DNA of 41,868 nucleotides from Rubrivivax sp. (GTDB lineage Bacteria > Pseudomonadota > Gammaproteobacteria > Burkholderiales > Burkholderiaceae): assembly GCA_016790225.1 (NCBI GenBank), contig JAEUOZ010000056.1, positions 1-41,868 of the forward strand. The letters are read 5' to 3'. Shown here in pieces: positions 18,471-28,288 of the stretch. The first letter of the stretch is position 1. The number at the start of each line of letters is the position of its first letter. The position numbers were made by a program, and so were the translations under genes. Under the pieces are notes generated by a model, which did not search any database, had not been told where the DNA came from, and was given only the letters and a program-made list of their open reading frames with translations.

Positions 18471-19007
18471 TCAGCGCGACAGCAGCTTGTTCACCAGTTC
18501 GGGCGTGGTCGCGGCCTCGGTCTTGCGCATCAGCCGGGCGCGGTAGACATCCACGGTGCGCGGGCTGATGCCCAGGCGCTTGCCGATCATCTTGCTCGTC
18601 AGCCCTTCGATCAGCAGCGCGGCGATCTCGCGTTCACGGCCGGTGAACTCGACCTTCAGCACGCGGCGCGAAGAGAGATCCTCGAACGCCCAGATGCCGG
18701 CCGCGTGGGGCTGCAGCGGGTCGAGCGAGCGGCCGCTGACGTGACACCAGAAGAGCTCGCCGTTCATGCGCTTCATGACGCGGTCATCGGCGTAGCGGCC
18801 GTCCTGATCCAGCTGCGCGACGATGCGCTCGCCGGTGCGCTCGAACTCGTCGGCCGAGGGGTACAGCACGGCAAAGGAACGGCCGACGAGTTCGTCCTGC
18901 TGCGCGCGGAACATGCTCAGCAGCTGGCGGTTGCAATCGACGATCAGACGCTGGCGCGACAGCACCAGCCCGATGGGCGCCTGCTCGAACGCGGTGCGGT
19001 AGTCGAT
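18471..19007 (-). CDS. PAS-LuxR transcriptional regulator, apparent ATC start
   Basis: A one-component regulator: an N-terminal PAS sensor domain (about residues 1-110; DYRTAFEQAPIGLVLS, DELVGRSFAVLYPS, MNGELFWCHVSGR) and a C-terminal LuxR/NarL helix-turn-helix (FTGREREIAALLIEGLTSKMIGKRLGISPRTVDVYRARL). The PAS sequence clearly begins upstream of the first usable canonical start (GTG at 18965), but no ATG, GTG or TTG occurs between there and an upstream in-frame stop. An ATC codon at 19007-19005 takes the position where I expect relatives to start (Met-Asp-Tyr) and has GGAG six bases before it. I therefore annotate 178 residues from ATC; the conservative call is 18471-18965. It lies 19 bases downstream of a thioesterase gene. 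Its targets are unknown, but the CoA-transferase operon is a candidate. Confidence 0.85.
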   Translation of the reverse strand: MDYRTAFEQAPIGLVLSRQRLIVDCNRQLLSMFRAQQDELVGRSFAVLYPSADEFERTGERIVAQLDQDGRYADDRVMKRMNGELFWCHVSGRSLDPLQPHAAGIWAFEDLSSRRVLKVEFTGREREIAALLIEGLTSKMIGKRLGISPRTVDVYRARLMRKTEAATTPELVNKLLSR

Positions 19008-19026
19008 GCTGCTCTCCGCGTTGGCG

Positions 19027-19443
19027 TTACAGGAAGGCGTAGGTGGTGGTGGCCTGGGCCGCGAGCTTGCCGTCCGGCAGCGTGATGTCGATGCTGCCGA
19101 AGGCCAGGGTCTTGCCGCGCCGCAGCACGGTGCAGCTCAGCGTCAACTCGGGGGTGTCAGCCGGCACCGGGCGCAGGAAGCTGCAGTTCAGCTGCACGGT
19201 GGTCATGGGCTTGAAACCGCCCAGCACCGCGCTCAAGGCCAGGACCATCGCCGTATCGGCGGCGGCCAGCAAGGATTGCCCGCAGACCACGCCGCCGCCG
19301 TGAACCAGCGCCGGCGTGACAGGCAGGCTGATCGTCACGCGATCGCCCTCGTGGCCGGTCACCCGCAGCTGCAGCGCCTTCACGTAGGGTGCTGCCACCT
19401 GGTCCAGTTGGGCCTGCACCAGGGCCACGCTGTCTGCGCTCAT
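19027..19443 (-). CDS. PaaI-type hotdog thioesterase
   Basis: A 138-residue PaaI/hotdog-fold thioesterase, with the family pattern HGGGVVCGQSLLAAADTAMV followed by TTVQLNCSFLRPVP. These enzymes hydrolyse acyl- or aryl-acyl-CoA esters in the cytoplasm. The AAGGAGA ribosome binding site six bases before the ATG at 19443 decides the start against a longer open frame. The PAS-LuxR gene follows closely on the same strand and the CoA-transferase pair is divergent, so the region is probably devoted to acyl-CoA catabolism (inference). Confidence 0.9.
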   Translation of the reverse strand: MSADSVALVQAQLDQVAAPYVKALQLRVTGHEGDRVTISLPVTPALVHGGGVVCGQSLLAAADTAMVLALSAVLGGFKPMTTVQLNCSFLRPVPADTPELTLSCTVLRRGKTLAFGSIDITLPDGKLAAQATTTYAFL

Positions 19444-19602
19444 GGTTGTTCTCCTTGTCTGCCAGGCGCGCGGCGCCCTGGGTGCGTGCCGGCCCACCTC
19501 TGCCGACCGCCCGCGCGTTGCGCCCCGCCCCAGCGGGCCAAGCTGTCATCAACGCGGCGCGATGTTCCCGCGGAACAGACCCCGCGTGCCCCTGGGGCTT
19601 GT

Positions 19603-19641
19603 CTTAATTGATTCTACGTAACGACTACGTAATGCATTAAG
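19603..19641. promoter_or_regulatory. operator-like nested repeats upstream of the CoA-transferase genes
   Basis: In an unusually AT-rich stretch, CTTAAT (19603-19608) and its inverse ATTAAG (19636-19641) enclose two copies of the self-complementary TACGTA (19615-19620, 19626-19631) with nearly the same centre. The symmetry and the position 56-94 bases before the ATG suggest a dimeric-regulator binding site in the promoter. The regulator is unknown; the divergent PAS-LuxR gene is one candidate. Confidence 0.45.
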
Positions 19642-19696
19642 CAGTACGCTTCGCGCCCAGCCGGAACTGCAACGCCGGCACAAGGAGCTTTTCCCG

Positions 19697-20407
19697 ATGA
19701 ACAAGATCTACCCCAGCGCCTCCGCTGCGCTCGCGGGCATCGTGCGCGACAACCAGCTGCTGGCTGTCGGCGGCTTTGGCTTGTGCGGCATCCCCGAGGC
19801 GCTGATCGGCGCGCTGCGCGACACTGGCGCCAAGGGCCTGACCGTCATTTCCAACAACGCCGGCGTGGATGGTTTCGGCTTGGGCCAGCTGCTGGAAACG
19901 CGGCAGATCCGCAAGATGATTTCCAGCTACGTGGGCGAAAACAAGGAGTTCGAGCGCCAGTTCCTGGCCGGCGAACTCGAACTCGAATTCACTCCGCAGG
20001 GCACCCTGGCGGAGAAGCTGCGCGCCGGCGGCGCCGGCATCCCGGCGTTCTTCACGCGCACCGGTGTCGGCACGATGGTGGCCGAAGGCAAGGAAACGCG
20101 CGATTTCGACGGCCACACCTACGTGATGGAGCGCGCGCTGCAGCCGGAGGTCTCTCTGGGCAAGGCCTGGAAGGCCGACAAGAGCGGCAACCTCATCTTC
20201 CGGCGCACGGCACGCAACTTCAACCCGGCCGTGATCATGGCGGGCAAGCTCAGCGTGGTGGAGGTCGAGGAGATCGTGGAGACCGGCAGCTTCGACCCCG
20301 ATGCGATCCACCTGCCCGGCATCTATGTGCACCGGCTGGTGGTGAACGCCAGCCCCGAGAAGCGCATCGAAAAGCGCACCACGCAACAGAACCCGAAGGG
20401 AGCCTGA
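19697..20407 (+). CDS. scoA: 3-oxoacid CoA-transferase subunit A
   Basis: The alpha subunit of succinyl-CoA:3-ketoacid CoA-transferase, which moves CoA from succinyl-CoA to acetoacetate for ketone-body or short-chain oxo-acid use. The 236 residues include the CoA-binding region [19 protein letters not shown], then [31 protein letters not shown] and [10 protein letters not shown]. An AAGGAG ribosome binding site precedes the ATG. The beta-subunit gene starts one base after the stop, as expected for a heteromeric enzyme. Confidence 0.95.
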   Translation: MNKIYPSASAALAGIVRDNQLLAVGGFGLCGIPEALIGALRDTGAKGLTVISNNAGVDGFGLGQLLETRQIRKMISSYVGENKEFERQFLAGELELEFTPQGTLAEKLRAGGAGIPAFFTRTGVGTMVAEGKETRDFDGHTYVMERALQPEVSLGKAWKADKSGNLIFRRTARNFNPAVIMAGKLSVVEVEEIVETGSFDPDAIHLPGIYVHRLVVNASPEKRIEKRTTQQNPKGA

Positions 20408-20408
20408 C

Positions 20409-21047
<639 letters not shown>

Positions 21048-21086
21048 GGCCTTGGGGCTTGTCCGGCCCGGCCGGCGGCCCCGCCC

Positions 21087-22496
21087 TCAGCGGATATAGC
21101 CCCAGGCCTTGAGCCGCTGCTGCGAATAGCTGGCGGCGTCGCCCGTGGCGCCCATGCGCAGGAACTGCGCGAAGTGCTCGGCCGCGGGGCGCTGCTGGCC
21201 CATGGCCTCGTAGGCCGTGCCTTTCAGGAAGACGGTGCCGGGGTCTCCGGGCAGCAGGCGGTCGAAGGCATTGAGATCGGCCAGCGCGCCGCCCGGATCG
21301 CGCAGCGCGAGCTTCAAGGTGGCGCCCAGCTTCACCGCCTGCGCTTCCTGCGGATAGATGTCCCGCGCGGCCTGGGCATAGCGCCGTGCTTCCGGCAGCC
21401 GGCCCATGGCCTGCTGGGTCTGCGCCATGCGCAGGTTGGCGGCGTAGTCGCCGGGTGTCATGCGGATGGCGTTGGCCAGATGGCGCTCGGCTTCGGTCCA
21501 CTGCTTGCGTGACATCGCCGTCTCGCCGGCCTGGCAGGCTGCGATCGTGGGCTGGATGCGACGCAGCGAGCTGATGCTGTCCATGTAGCGCTCGCGTCCT
21601 GCCGGGCGGCCGGTGGTGTCGGCATAGGTGGTTTCTGCCTGTCGTGCGGCGTTGTCGCGACGCTCCTGGCTCAGCGGATGCGACGAGAACATGGTCTCCA
21701 GCACGCCCGGCTTGGCGCGCTCTTCGGTCAGCAGCATCTCGTGAAGCTGGGTCATGCCCTGCGCCGGATAACCGGCAGCGACCATGTAGCGCTGGCCCAG
21801 CGCATCGGCTTCGCGCTCGTTGTCGCGCGAGTAGCGGGCCAGCAGCGCGCTGGCGCCGATCTGCGCGCCGATCCCCACCAGCGGGCTCCAGCGGTTGTCT
21901 CCCATCGCCACCGCCACGGCTGTGAGGGCCAGGGTGGCGAACAGGGCCTGACCCTGGCGCTGCGTGGTGTGCCGCGCGTTGACGTGGCCCATCTCATGGC
22001 CCAGCAGGGCGGCGAGCTGGGCCTCGTCCTTCATGTCCACCATGATGCCGCGCGTGATGCCCATGCTGCCGGCCGGAAAGGTATACGCATTCACGTAGTT
22101 GGCGTTGAGCACGCGCGCCGTGTAGGGCATGTCCTTGCGGTGGGCATGGGGCTGCATGCGCTGCAGCACACCGGCCACGTAGCCGTTCACTGCCGGATCC
22201 TGCACGGCGCCCAGATCGGCCGAGAACTGATGCGGCGCGTGCTGCTGATCGGCCGCCCGCTCCGCGGCCGGCGACATGCCTTCGGGGATCATCTTGCCGG
22301 TCACGGGGGAGACGGCGCAGCCGGAGGCGCCCAGGCCCGAAGTGGCCGCCGCAAAGAGCCACAGCGAGTCGCGCCGCGTCAGGCGGCCGCGCGCCAGGCG
22401 CCCGGAAAGATCGGGCAAGCGCGCGCGGGCGGTGTCGGCCGCATCAGGTGCCGAGCGGCTGGCGGGGAAGGGGGCCTGGAGCGTCTTTCGGGACAT
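21087..22496 (-). CDS. M48 family zinc metalloprotease with TPR C-terminus (BepA-like)
   Basis: A 469-residue exported protease. The N-terminus carries twin arginines (LTRRDS) and a hydrophobic stretch ending in a possible lipobox with Cys60 (LGASGC), so it may be a Tat-exported lipoprotein. The catalytic motif HEMGH is at 167-171 and the Glu ligand region NEREAD near 226-231. The C-terminal 140 residues are tetratricopeptide-like (AERHLANAIRMTPGDYAANLR and following). This layout matches BepA/YfgC, which degrades or helps assemble outer-membrane proteins in the periplasm. The start at 22496 has a GAGG ribosome binding site; a longer frame overlaps the pyrD stop. It follows pyrD by 56 bases. 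Confidence 0.93.
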   Translation of the reverse strand: MSRKTLQAPFPASRSAPDAADTARARLPDLSGRLARGRLTRRDSLWLFAAATSGLGASGCAVSPVTGKMIPEGMSPAAERAADQQHAPHQFSADLGAVQDPAVNGYVAGVLQRMQPHAHRKDMPYTARVLNANYVNAYTFPAGSMGITRGIMVDMKDEAQLAALLGHEMGHVNARHTTQRQGQALFATLALTAVAVAMGDNRWSPLVGIGAQIGASALLARYSRDNEREADALGQRYMVAAGYPAQGMTQLHEMLLTEERAKPGVLETMFSSHPLSQERRDNAARQAETTYADTTGRPAGRERYMDSISSLRRIQPTIAACQAGETAMSRKQWTEAERHLANAIRMTPGDYAANLRMAQTQQAMGRLPEARRYAQAARDIYPQEAQAVKLGATLKLALRDPGGALADLNAFDRLLPGDPGTVFLKGTAYEAMGQQRPAAEHFAQFLRMGATGDAASYSQQRLKAWGYIR

Positions 22497-22552
22497 GGAA
22501 ACCTCTTCAAGGTCGGGCGCCGCCTGAAGCATCGGCGCGCGGCGCCCCGCCG

Positions 22553-23602
22553 TCAACTGGCGGGTTGAGCCTGGAGTGCCAAGGCCGCTTCGCGCACCAG
22601 CGCCGGCCCGCGGTAGATCAGGCCGGTGTAGATCTGCACGAGATCCGCGCCGGCCTCGATCTTGCCGAGTGCCTGCGCGCCCGACATCACGCCACCCACG
22701 CCGATGATGGGCACATCCGGCCCGAGCGCGGCGCGCAACAGGCGGATCACGGCGTTGCTGGCTTCATACACCGGCTGGCCGCTCAGGCCACCCGTTTCCT
22801 GGGCATGCGGCAGGCCCGCCACGGCCTCGCGGGCGATGGTGGTGTTGGTGGCGATCACGCCGTCGATGCCATTGCGGCTGACGGTGGCGGCGATCACCCG
22901 CACCTGAGCGGCATCCAGATCCGGCGCGATCTTCAGGAACAGCGGCACCGTGCGGCGGTGCTGGCGCTGCAGCTCCGCGCGGCGCTGCTGCAATGCGCCC
23001 AGCAGGGCGTCCAGCGCCTCATCGCTCTGCAGCGAACGCAGGTTCTGGGTGTTGGGGCTGCTGATGTTGACCGTCACGTAATCGGCATGCGGATAGACGC
23101 CGGACAGGCCCAGCAGGTAATCGTCGGCCGCGCGCTCGATCGGCGTGGCCGCGTTCTTGCCGATGTTCAGGCCCAGGATGCCGCCGCCCGCGCGAAAGCT
23201 GCGCGCGCGCTGGACGTTGGACAGGAAGGCGTCCAGCCCATCGTTGTTGAAGCCCAGGCGGTTGATCAGGGCCTGCGCATCGGGCAGCCGGAACATGCGC
23301 GGCTTGGGGTTGCCCGGCTGGGCCTTGGGCGTGACCGTGCCGACCTCGATGAAGCCGAATCCCATGGCGCCCAGGCCATCGATGCAGCGGCCGTTCTTGT
23401 CCAGCCCGGCCGCCAGGCCCACGCGGTTGGGAAAGCGCAGGCCGGCCAGCTGGACCGGATCGGCCACGCGGGCCTGCTGCCAGGCGCACTGCAGCGGGGT
23501 GTTCTGCAGTCGGGCCAGAGCCTCCAGCGTGAGATCGTGGGCCTGTTCCGGGTCAAGACCGAACAGGAAAGGGCGCGTCAGCGCATAGGGGACGAGGGCC
23601 AT
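22553..23602 (-). CDS. pyrD: dihydroorotate dehydrogenase (quinone), class 2
   Basis: Oxidises dihydroorotate to orotate with FMN and ubiquinone at the inner membrane, the fourth step of pyrimidine synthesis. The 349 residues have the class 2 N-terminal helix region ([21 protein letters not shown]), then [40 protein letters not shown] and GVGGVMSG. The Ser of TVNISSPNT is the class 2 catalytic base. The start at 23602 is the family N-terminus. It is divergent from rpiA with 59 bases between the starts, which must hold both promoters. Confidence 0.97.
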   Translation of the reverse strand: MALVPYALTRPFLFGLDPEQAHDLTLEALARLQNTPLQCAWQQARVADPVQLAGLRFPNRVGLAAGLDKNGRCIDGLGAMGFGFIEVGTVTPKAQPGNPKPRMFRLPDAQALINRLGFNNDGLDAFLSNVQRARSFRAGGGILGLNIGKNAATPIERAADDYLLGLSGVYPHADYVTVNISSPNTQNLRSLQSDEALDALLGALQQRRAELQRQHRRTVPLFLKIAPDLDAAQVRVIAATVSRNGIDGVIATNTTIAREAVAGLPHAQETGGLSGQPVYEASNAVIRLLRAALGPDVPIIGVGGVMSGAQALGKIEAGADLVQIYTGLIYRGPALVREAALALQAQPAS

Positions 23603-23661
23603 AATGAGCCGATTGTCCCAAAGCCCTCGGCGCGCCTGGCCGAGCAGACCGCGCACCCTCG

Positions 23662-24369
23662 ATGAACAGCACGCCACCCGCAGCCAAGCCCAGCCCCACG
23701 CCGATCCTGCTGTCGCAGGATGAACTCAAGGCCGCGGTCGGGCGCGCGGCCGTGGCGCATGTGCAGGCAGGCAGCGTCGTCGGCGTGGGCACGGGTTCCA
23801 CCGTGAACTGCTTCATCGATGCGCTGGCCGCGAGCGGGCTGCCGCTGGCGGGCGCGGTGTCCAGCTCGCAAGCCAGCTCCCAGCGCCTGCAAAGCCACGG
23901 CATCCCGGTGATCGAGGCCAGCCAGGTGCAGCGTCTGGGCGTCTATGTCGACGGCGCCGACGAGATCGACGGCCGCGGCTGCATGATCAAGGGCGGTGGC
24001 GCGGCGCTCACGCGCGAGAAGATCGTGGCCGATCTGGCCGAGCGCTTCATCTGCATCGCCGATCAGAGCAAGCGTGTGGCGGTGCTGGGCCGATTTCCGC
24101 TGCCCGTGGAGGTGATCCCGATGGCCGTGGCCCAGATCACGCGCCGCTTTCAGGCGATGGGCGGGCAGGCTCGGCTGCGCCCGGGCGTGCTGACCGACAA
24201 CGGCCTGCCGATCCTGGACGTGCTGGGCCTGCAGATCGACGACCCGCCCGGGCTGGAAGCCGAGATCAACCAGTGGCCCGGGGTGGTGACGGTGGGCATC
24301 TTCGCGCGCCACCGTGCCCATCTCTGCCTGCTGGGCACGCCCCAGGGCGTGCAGACCCTTCACTACTGA
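23662..24369 (+). CDS. rpiA: ribose-5-phosphate isomerase A
   Basis: Interconverts ribose-5-phosphate and ribulose-5-phosphate in the pentose phosphate pathway. The 235 residues carry [17 protein letters not shown] (phosphate site), [24 protein letters not shown] (catalytic region) and [11 protein letters not shown]. An N-terminal extension of about 15 residues, rich in Pro and Ala, precedes the usual start LSQDELK. It is divergent from pyrD. Confidence 0.96.
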   Translation: MNSTPPAAKPSPTPILLSQDELKAAVGRAAVAHVQAGSVVGVGTGSTVNCFIDALAASGLPLAGAVSSSQASSQRLQSHGIPVIEASQVQRLGVYVDGADEIDGRGCMIKGGGAALTREKIVADLAERFICIADQSKRVAVLGRFPLPVEVIPMAVAQITRRFQAMGGQARLRPGVLTDNGLPILDVLGLQIDDPPGLEAEINQWPGVVTVGIFARHRAHLCLLGTPQGVQTLHY

Positions 24370-24413
24370 TCCGCGCAGACGACTGCCGTTCGCCCAACTT
24401 CCAAAGGACCGCC

Positions 24414-24611
24414 GTGGCCAAACCGAACTACGCCTACGAGAAGCGCCAGCGCGAACTCGCCAAGAAGCAGAAGAAGGAAGAGAAGGCGCGCGAGAAGGCC
24501 GGGCGCAAGACGCAGCCCGAGCCCGGCGATGGCTCCGGCCCGCCGCAGGACAACGACGCCACGGACGCCGGCGGTGGCTCGGGTGACGGGGGCGGTGGTG
24601 GCGGTGACTGA
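24414..24611 (+). CDS. 65-residue Lys-rich/Gly-rich conserved small protein
   Basis: A short ORF starting at GTG 24414 behind a good ribosome binding site (AAAGGA at 24402-24407). The N-terminal half (AKPNYAYEKRQRELAKKQKKE) is a strongly basic predicted helix. The C-terminal half is acidic and glycine-rich, with runs of Gly and Asp. The opening KPNYAYEKRQRELAKK is one I associate with small hypothetical proteins in Burkholderiales. No function is known to me. It follows rpiA by 44 bases and is convergent with mnmC. Confidence 0.8.
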   Translation: MAKPNYAYEKRQRELAKKQKKEEKAREKAGRKTQPEPGDGSGPPQDNDATDAGGGSGDGGGGGGD

Positions 24612-24630
24612 ACCGGGCCGGTAAGGAGTC

Positions 24631-26559
24631 CTAGGGCGAGCGTCGCGCCTCGCGCACCAGCGCGCGCGCCGGATCCACGGCGTCCAGCAGATCGCTTTCC
24701 AGCGGCATCGGTGCGCCGGTGATCCAGCTGGCGACGATCTCAGCGGCCAAAGGTGCCCAGGTCAGCCCGCGTGAGGCCAGGCCCAGCACCGCGTAGGCGC
24801 CTGGCAGTCGCGGCACGTAGCGGCACTGATCCAGCCGCGTTCCCGGCGGCAGCTGGCTGGCGTGCAACGGCAGCGCGCCGATGAGCGGCAGGCGATCGGC
24901 CGCGACGGCCCGGAAACCCACGCGACCTTCGGTCGGGCCGGCCGGCTCGAAGGCGCGGCCCAGCAGCGAGGCCAGGCGTGCCCGGTTGTGCCCGTGATCC
25001 TGCGCCCGCTCTGCGGGGTCGTCTTCATCCGCCTGGGACGTCGCGCCGAAGAGCCAGCGGCCATCCTCCAGCTGCAGCACATAGCCATGTCCGGCCAGCG
25101 GCCGCTTGAGCGACCAGCCCGGCGCCGGCCTGGCGCAACTGACCTGACCGCGAACGCGGGCCAGCGCGGGCAGCGCCGCTTCGGCTTGTGGCCCCATGGG
25201 CGGCAGCTCGGCCGCGCCGACCGCCAGCACCACCACGGGCGCGCTGGCCAGACAGCGGCCTTGTTCGTCCCAGGCCTGCCATTCCTCGCCCATTCTCAAG
25301 ATGCGAGCGGTGCGCGCACCGCCCTGGAACACGATGCCCGGAGCGGCAAGCCAATGGCGGCACAGCGGGCCAGGCGCGATCCAGCCACCGCCCGCATAGA
25401 GCCAGGCAGGCCCCGGCAGGGGCAGGCCCGCTGCGTCGGCGGCCTCCGTGGATGTCAAGAGTTTGACGTACGCTTCAGGCCCCGCAGGCACCGCCGTCGC
25501 CGGACGCAGGCGCAGCAGGCCTTGCGCCCGGCCGGCAACCCGGCCTGCTTCGATCAAGGCGCGGTAGCGGGCGGCGGCCAGCAGGGCCGCGGCGCGCGTG
25601 AAGCGCGCGTGCGGGCCGTCGTCTGCGTGCTCGGTGCCGTGGAACAAGCCCGCGGCGTTGCCGGACGCTTCCTGCGCCGGCGCGGCGTGGCGGTCCAGCA
25701 CCGTACAGCGCCAGCCCTGGCGCGCCAGGGCATCGGCCACGGCGGCGCCGGCCAGGCCCGCGCCGATGATGAGGGCGTGGCGTGACGCCTCGCTCGTGTC
25801 GAGCAGCGCCTCGGCCGCGGCCGGTCTGCGCGAAGGGGGCCGCCGTGGCACGAAGGCCGGTGCGTAACGCGCCTGGCATTGCTGCCGCTTGCCGCCGCTG
25901 CCGGCCACCCGTTCGACCTCGAAGCCGGCGCTGCGCAGGCCCTCGCGCACCTCGCGCGCCACGCTCCAGGTCGCCGCGGTGGCATCGGGCGCCGCCCTTC
26001 GGCCCAAGGCGGCCATCACCGGTCTCGACCACATCGCCGGGTTGCACGCGGGTGCAAAGCCATCCAGGTAGAAGGCATCGGCCTGCAGTTCCAGGGCTGG
26101 CAGGAGGCGGGTCACCTCGCCCAGGGCCAGCAGCAGGCGCACGCGGCCGCCTTCCAGATCGATCAGGTGCACGCCGGGCGTCAAGGGCGGCCAGGCCGCC
26201 AGCAGCTGCTCCGCCAGGGCCGACAGCGGCGAGCCCTGCTGCGCGCGTGCCAGATCGTCTGCCGAGGGCGGGTGCTTCTCGATCGCCACGTGGACCAACT
26301 GCCCGGGCCGCTGGGGGTCATCGCGCCAGGCCTGCCAGGTGGCGAGGAAATTGTTGCCCAGGCCGAAGCCGGTCTCCAGGATCACGAAGCGCCTTCGTCC
26401 GCGCCAGCGCGAGGGCAGGCCGTTGCCCGCCAGGAAGACCTGGCGAGCTTGATCCAGTGCGCCTGAACGTGGGTGGTAGATATCGCCGAACAACTCGGAG
26501 CGCGGCGGACCGTCGGCTTCGAAGACCAGCCGGGCCGGGACGATGGGCTCGGTCTTCAC
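24631..26559 (-). CDS. mnmC: bifunctional tRNA mnm5s2U biosynthesis protein MnmC
   Basis: Completes 5-methylaminomethyl-2-thiouridine at tRNA wobble position 34. The C-terminal FAD domain oxidatively removes the carboxymethyl group and the N-terminal SAM-dependent methyltransferase adds the methyl. The 642 residues show PRSELFGDIYHPRSGALDQA, then ILETGFGLGNNFLATW (SAM site) and FYLDGFAPACNPAMWS in domain 1 (about 1-250), and IIGAGLAGAAVADALARQGW (FAD site) in domain 2 (about 265-640), ending with VLGLASRGLTWAPLAAEI. The ATG overlaps the stop of the upstream gene (ATGA). Confidence 0.96.
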   Translation of the reverse strand: MKTEPIVPARLVFEADGPPRSELFGDIYHPRSGALDQARQVFLAGNGLPSRWRGRRRFVILETGFGLGNNFLATWQAWRDDPQRPGQLVHVAIEKHPPSADDLARAQQGSPLSALAEQLLAAWPPLTPGVHLIDLEGGRVRLLLALGEVTRLLPALELQADAFYLDGFAPACNPAMWSRPVMAALGRRAAPDATAATWSVAREVREGLRSAGFEVERVAGSGGKRQQCQARYAPAFVPRRPPSRRPAAAEALLDTSEASRHALIIGAGLAGAAVADALARQGWRCTVLDRHAAPAQEASGNAAGLFHGTEHADDGPHARFTRAAALLAAARYRALIEAGRVAGRAQGLLRLRPATAVPAGPEAYVKLLTSTEAADAAGLPLPGPAWLYAGGGWIAPGPLCRHWLAAPGIVFQGGARTARILRMGEEWQAWDEQGRCLASAPVVVLAVGAAELPPMGPQAEAALPALARVRGQVSCARPAPGWSLKRPLAGHGYVLQLEDGRWLFGATSQADEDDPAERAQDHGHNRARLASLLGRAFEPAGPTEGRVGFRAVAADRLPLIGALPLHASQLPPGTRLDQCRYVPRLPGAYAVLGLASRGLTWAPLAAEIVASWITGAPMPLESDLLDAVDPARALVREARRSP

Positions 26560-27536
26560 CCGCCGCGCTCGGCCCCAGCCGGGCCGGCGGGCTGCGCCCG
26601 GCCGGAGAGCCAGGCCAGCAAGGCCGGGCGAACCTCGCGCAGGCCGCGGTAGCTGATCACCTCATCGCTCATGGAGGCGAGGGCGTCGTGCACCTGACGC
26701 GCGCGCTGCGCATCGGCCAGCGCCTCACGCAGCGGCGTGACGGCAATGCGGATGGTGAAGACCGCGTGCCCGGGCAGCGCAGGCAGCGGAATGAAGGACT
26801 GGCGTTCCGTGCGCCACCAGGCCAGGCCGGACAAGGCTTCGGGATCGGCGGCACCGGCAAAGCGCTGCGGATCGACACGATCCGGATGGGCGTGCAGCCG
26901 GGGATGGCCGGTGATGGTCCAGACAAAACGCTCCCAGCGTTCGCCCGAGGTGACCAGACGCATCAGCGAATCCGAGGCCGCCAGCAGCAGGCGGTTGTCG
27001 GCCACCGGGGCATGCACGGCGGCGAAGTGGCGGCCGATCTTCTCTTCCGGTGCCCAGTGGGATGGCAGGGCCACGGCCAGCCAGGGGATGCTGGCATCGG
27101 CGCCCCGCACCAGCGCCAGATCGTCTTCGAAGGCCAGCGCAAGCAGGCCCGCCAGGCGCCAGCGGGGGGGCAATCCCGCCAGGCATCGGCCCACCTCGTC
27201 GCCCTGGCCGAAGCGGCCGGGCTGCAAGGTCTGGATCTCAGCTTGAGGGCCGATGCAAACGCCCAGGGCCGTGGCGGATCGGCCGTCCCACTGCAGGGTC
27301 TGCGGATGCTCGGTGGCTGCGTGGGCGAGCAAGGCGTGCAAGGCGGCGGTCTCATCGAAGCCGCCGTGCACCAGCAGGGCCTGAGGCCAGAACCGCGACA
27401 GCACCGCCAGCTTTTCGCGCTGGTGGCGCGAGCCCGGTGCTGCCGGTGTGAGATGGGGTACGCCGTCCGCCAGGCGCCGCAGCCCCGGCTGCATGCGAAA
27501 GGGCGCCTGCACGGCGGCATCAAAATCGAAGCTCAT
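26556..27536 (-). CDS. DUF3445 / haem-dependent oxidative N-demethylase-like protein
   Basis: A 326-residue protein that I assign to the DUF3445 family, whose characterised member is the haem-binding alpha subunit of a dimethylamine-oxidising N-demethylase. The supporting stretches are SIPWLAVALPSHWAPEEKIG, HAPVADNRLL, ERFVWTITGHPRLHAHPDR, RTERQSFIPLP and VFTIRIAVTPL. No signal peptide. The biological substrate of stand-alone members is not established. I chose the ATG at 27536; a GTG at 27551 is also possible and neither has a clear ribosome binding site. Its stop overlaps the mnmC start, so the two are coupled. Confidence 0.78.
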   Translation of the reverse strand: MSFDFDAAVQAPFRMQPGLRRLADGVPHLTPAAPGSRHQREKLAVLSRFWPQALLVHGGFDETAALHALLAHAATEHPQTLQWDGRSATALGVCIGPQAEIQTLQPGRFGQGDEVGRCLAGLPPRWRLAGLLALAFEDDLALVRGADASIPWLAVALPSHWAPEEKIGRHFAAVHAPVADNRLLLAASDSLMRLVTSGERWERFVWTITGHPRLHAHPDRVDPQRFAGAADPEALSGLAWWRTERQSFIPLPALPGHAVFTIRIAVTPLREALADAQRARQVHDALASMSDEVISYRGLREVRPALLAWLSGRAQPAGPAGAERGG

Positions 27537-27606
27537 GGCGCGATCATGCACAAATCGGGCCGCCAGAGACGATCAGGGCACTGGCGTGCCCTGAGTCACC
27601 GGTGAA

Positions 27607-28161
27607 TCAGACGCGCTTGCGGTATTCGTGCGTGCGGGTGTCGATTTCGACGCGGTCGCCGTTTTCCACGAAGATCGGCACGCTGATCTCGAAGCCCGTG
27701 CCCTTGAGCTTGGCCGGCTTCAGCACCTTGCCGGAGGTATCGCCCTTGACGGCGGGATCGGTCTCGATTTCGCGCACCACGGTGGTCGGCAGTTCCACGC
27801 TGATCGCCTTGCCGTCATAGAAGGTCACTTCGACCTGCATGCCGTCTTCCAGGTACTGGATGGCATCGCCCATGTTCTCGGCTTCCACCTCGTACTGGTT
27901 GTACTCGGTGTCCATGAACACGTACATCGGATCGGCGAAGTACGAATACGTGCACTCGCGCTTGTCCAGGATGATCTGGTCCATCTTGTCGTCGGCCTTG
28001 AAGACCACTTCGGCACCGCCGCCGTTGAGCAGGTTCTTCATCTTCATGCGCACCGTGGCGGCGCCGCGGCCGCCGCGGCTGTACTCGGTCTTGAGGACGA
28101 CCATCGGGTCCTTGCCCTGCATGATGACGTTGCCGGCGCGGATTTCTTGAGCGAGTTTCAT
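27607..28161 (-). CDS. efp: translation elongation factor P
   Basis: Relieves ribosome stalling at polyproline stretches. The normal 184-residue length starts [16 protein letters not shown]. The tip loop [11 protein letters not shown] places Arg at position 32, where the lysylated type has Lys. This is the form rhamnosylated by EarP, whose gene lies immediately upstream on the same strand. The C-terminal OB domain ends [20 protein letters not shown]. The start at 28161 is set by the conserved N-terminus; upstream codons in the open frame have no family match. Confidence 0.97.
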   Translation of the reverse strand: MKLAQEIRAGNVIMQGKDPMVVLKTEYSRGGRGAATVRMKMKNLLNGGGAEVVFKADDKMDQIILDKRECTYSYFADPMYVFMDTEYNQYEVEAENMGDAIQYLEDGMQVEVTFYDGKAISVELPTTVVREIETDPAVKGDTSGKVLKPAKLKGTGFEISVPIFVENGDRVEIDTRTHEYRKRV

Positions 28162-28288
28162 GGGCTGTGGCCTGGACTTCAGGCTTCCGGTGAAGGGGCG
28201 CGCGGCCTCGTGTGGGGGTGGGCCTGGCCTGTGGGGCGGCAAGGCGCGGCGCGCAAAGCCCGCGATTCTAGCTTTTGGACGGGCAGTT

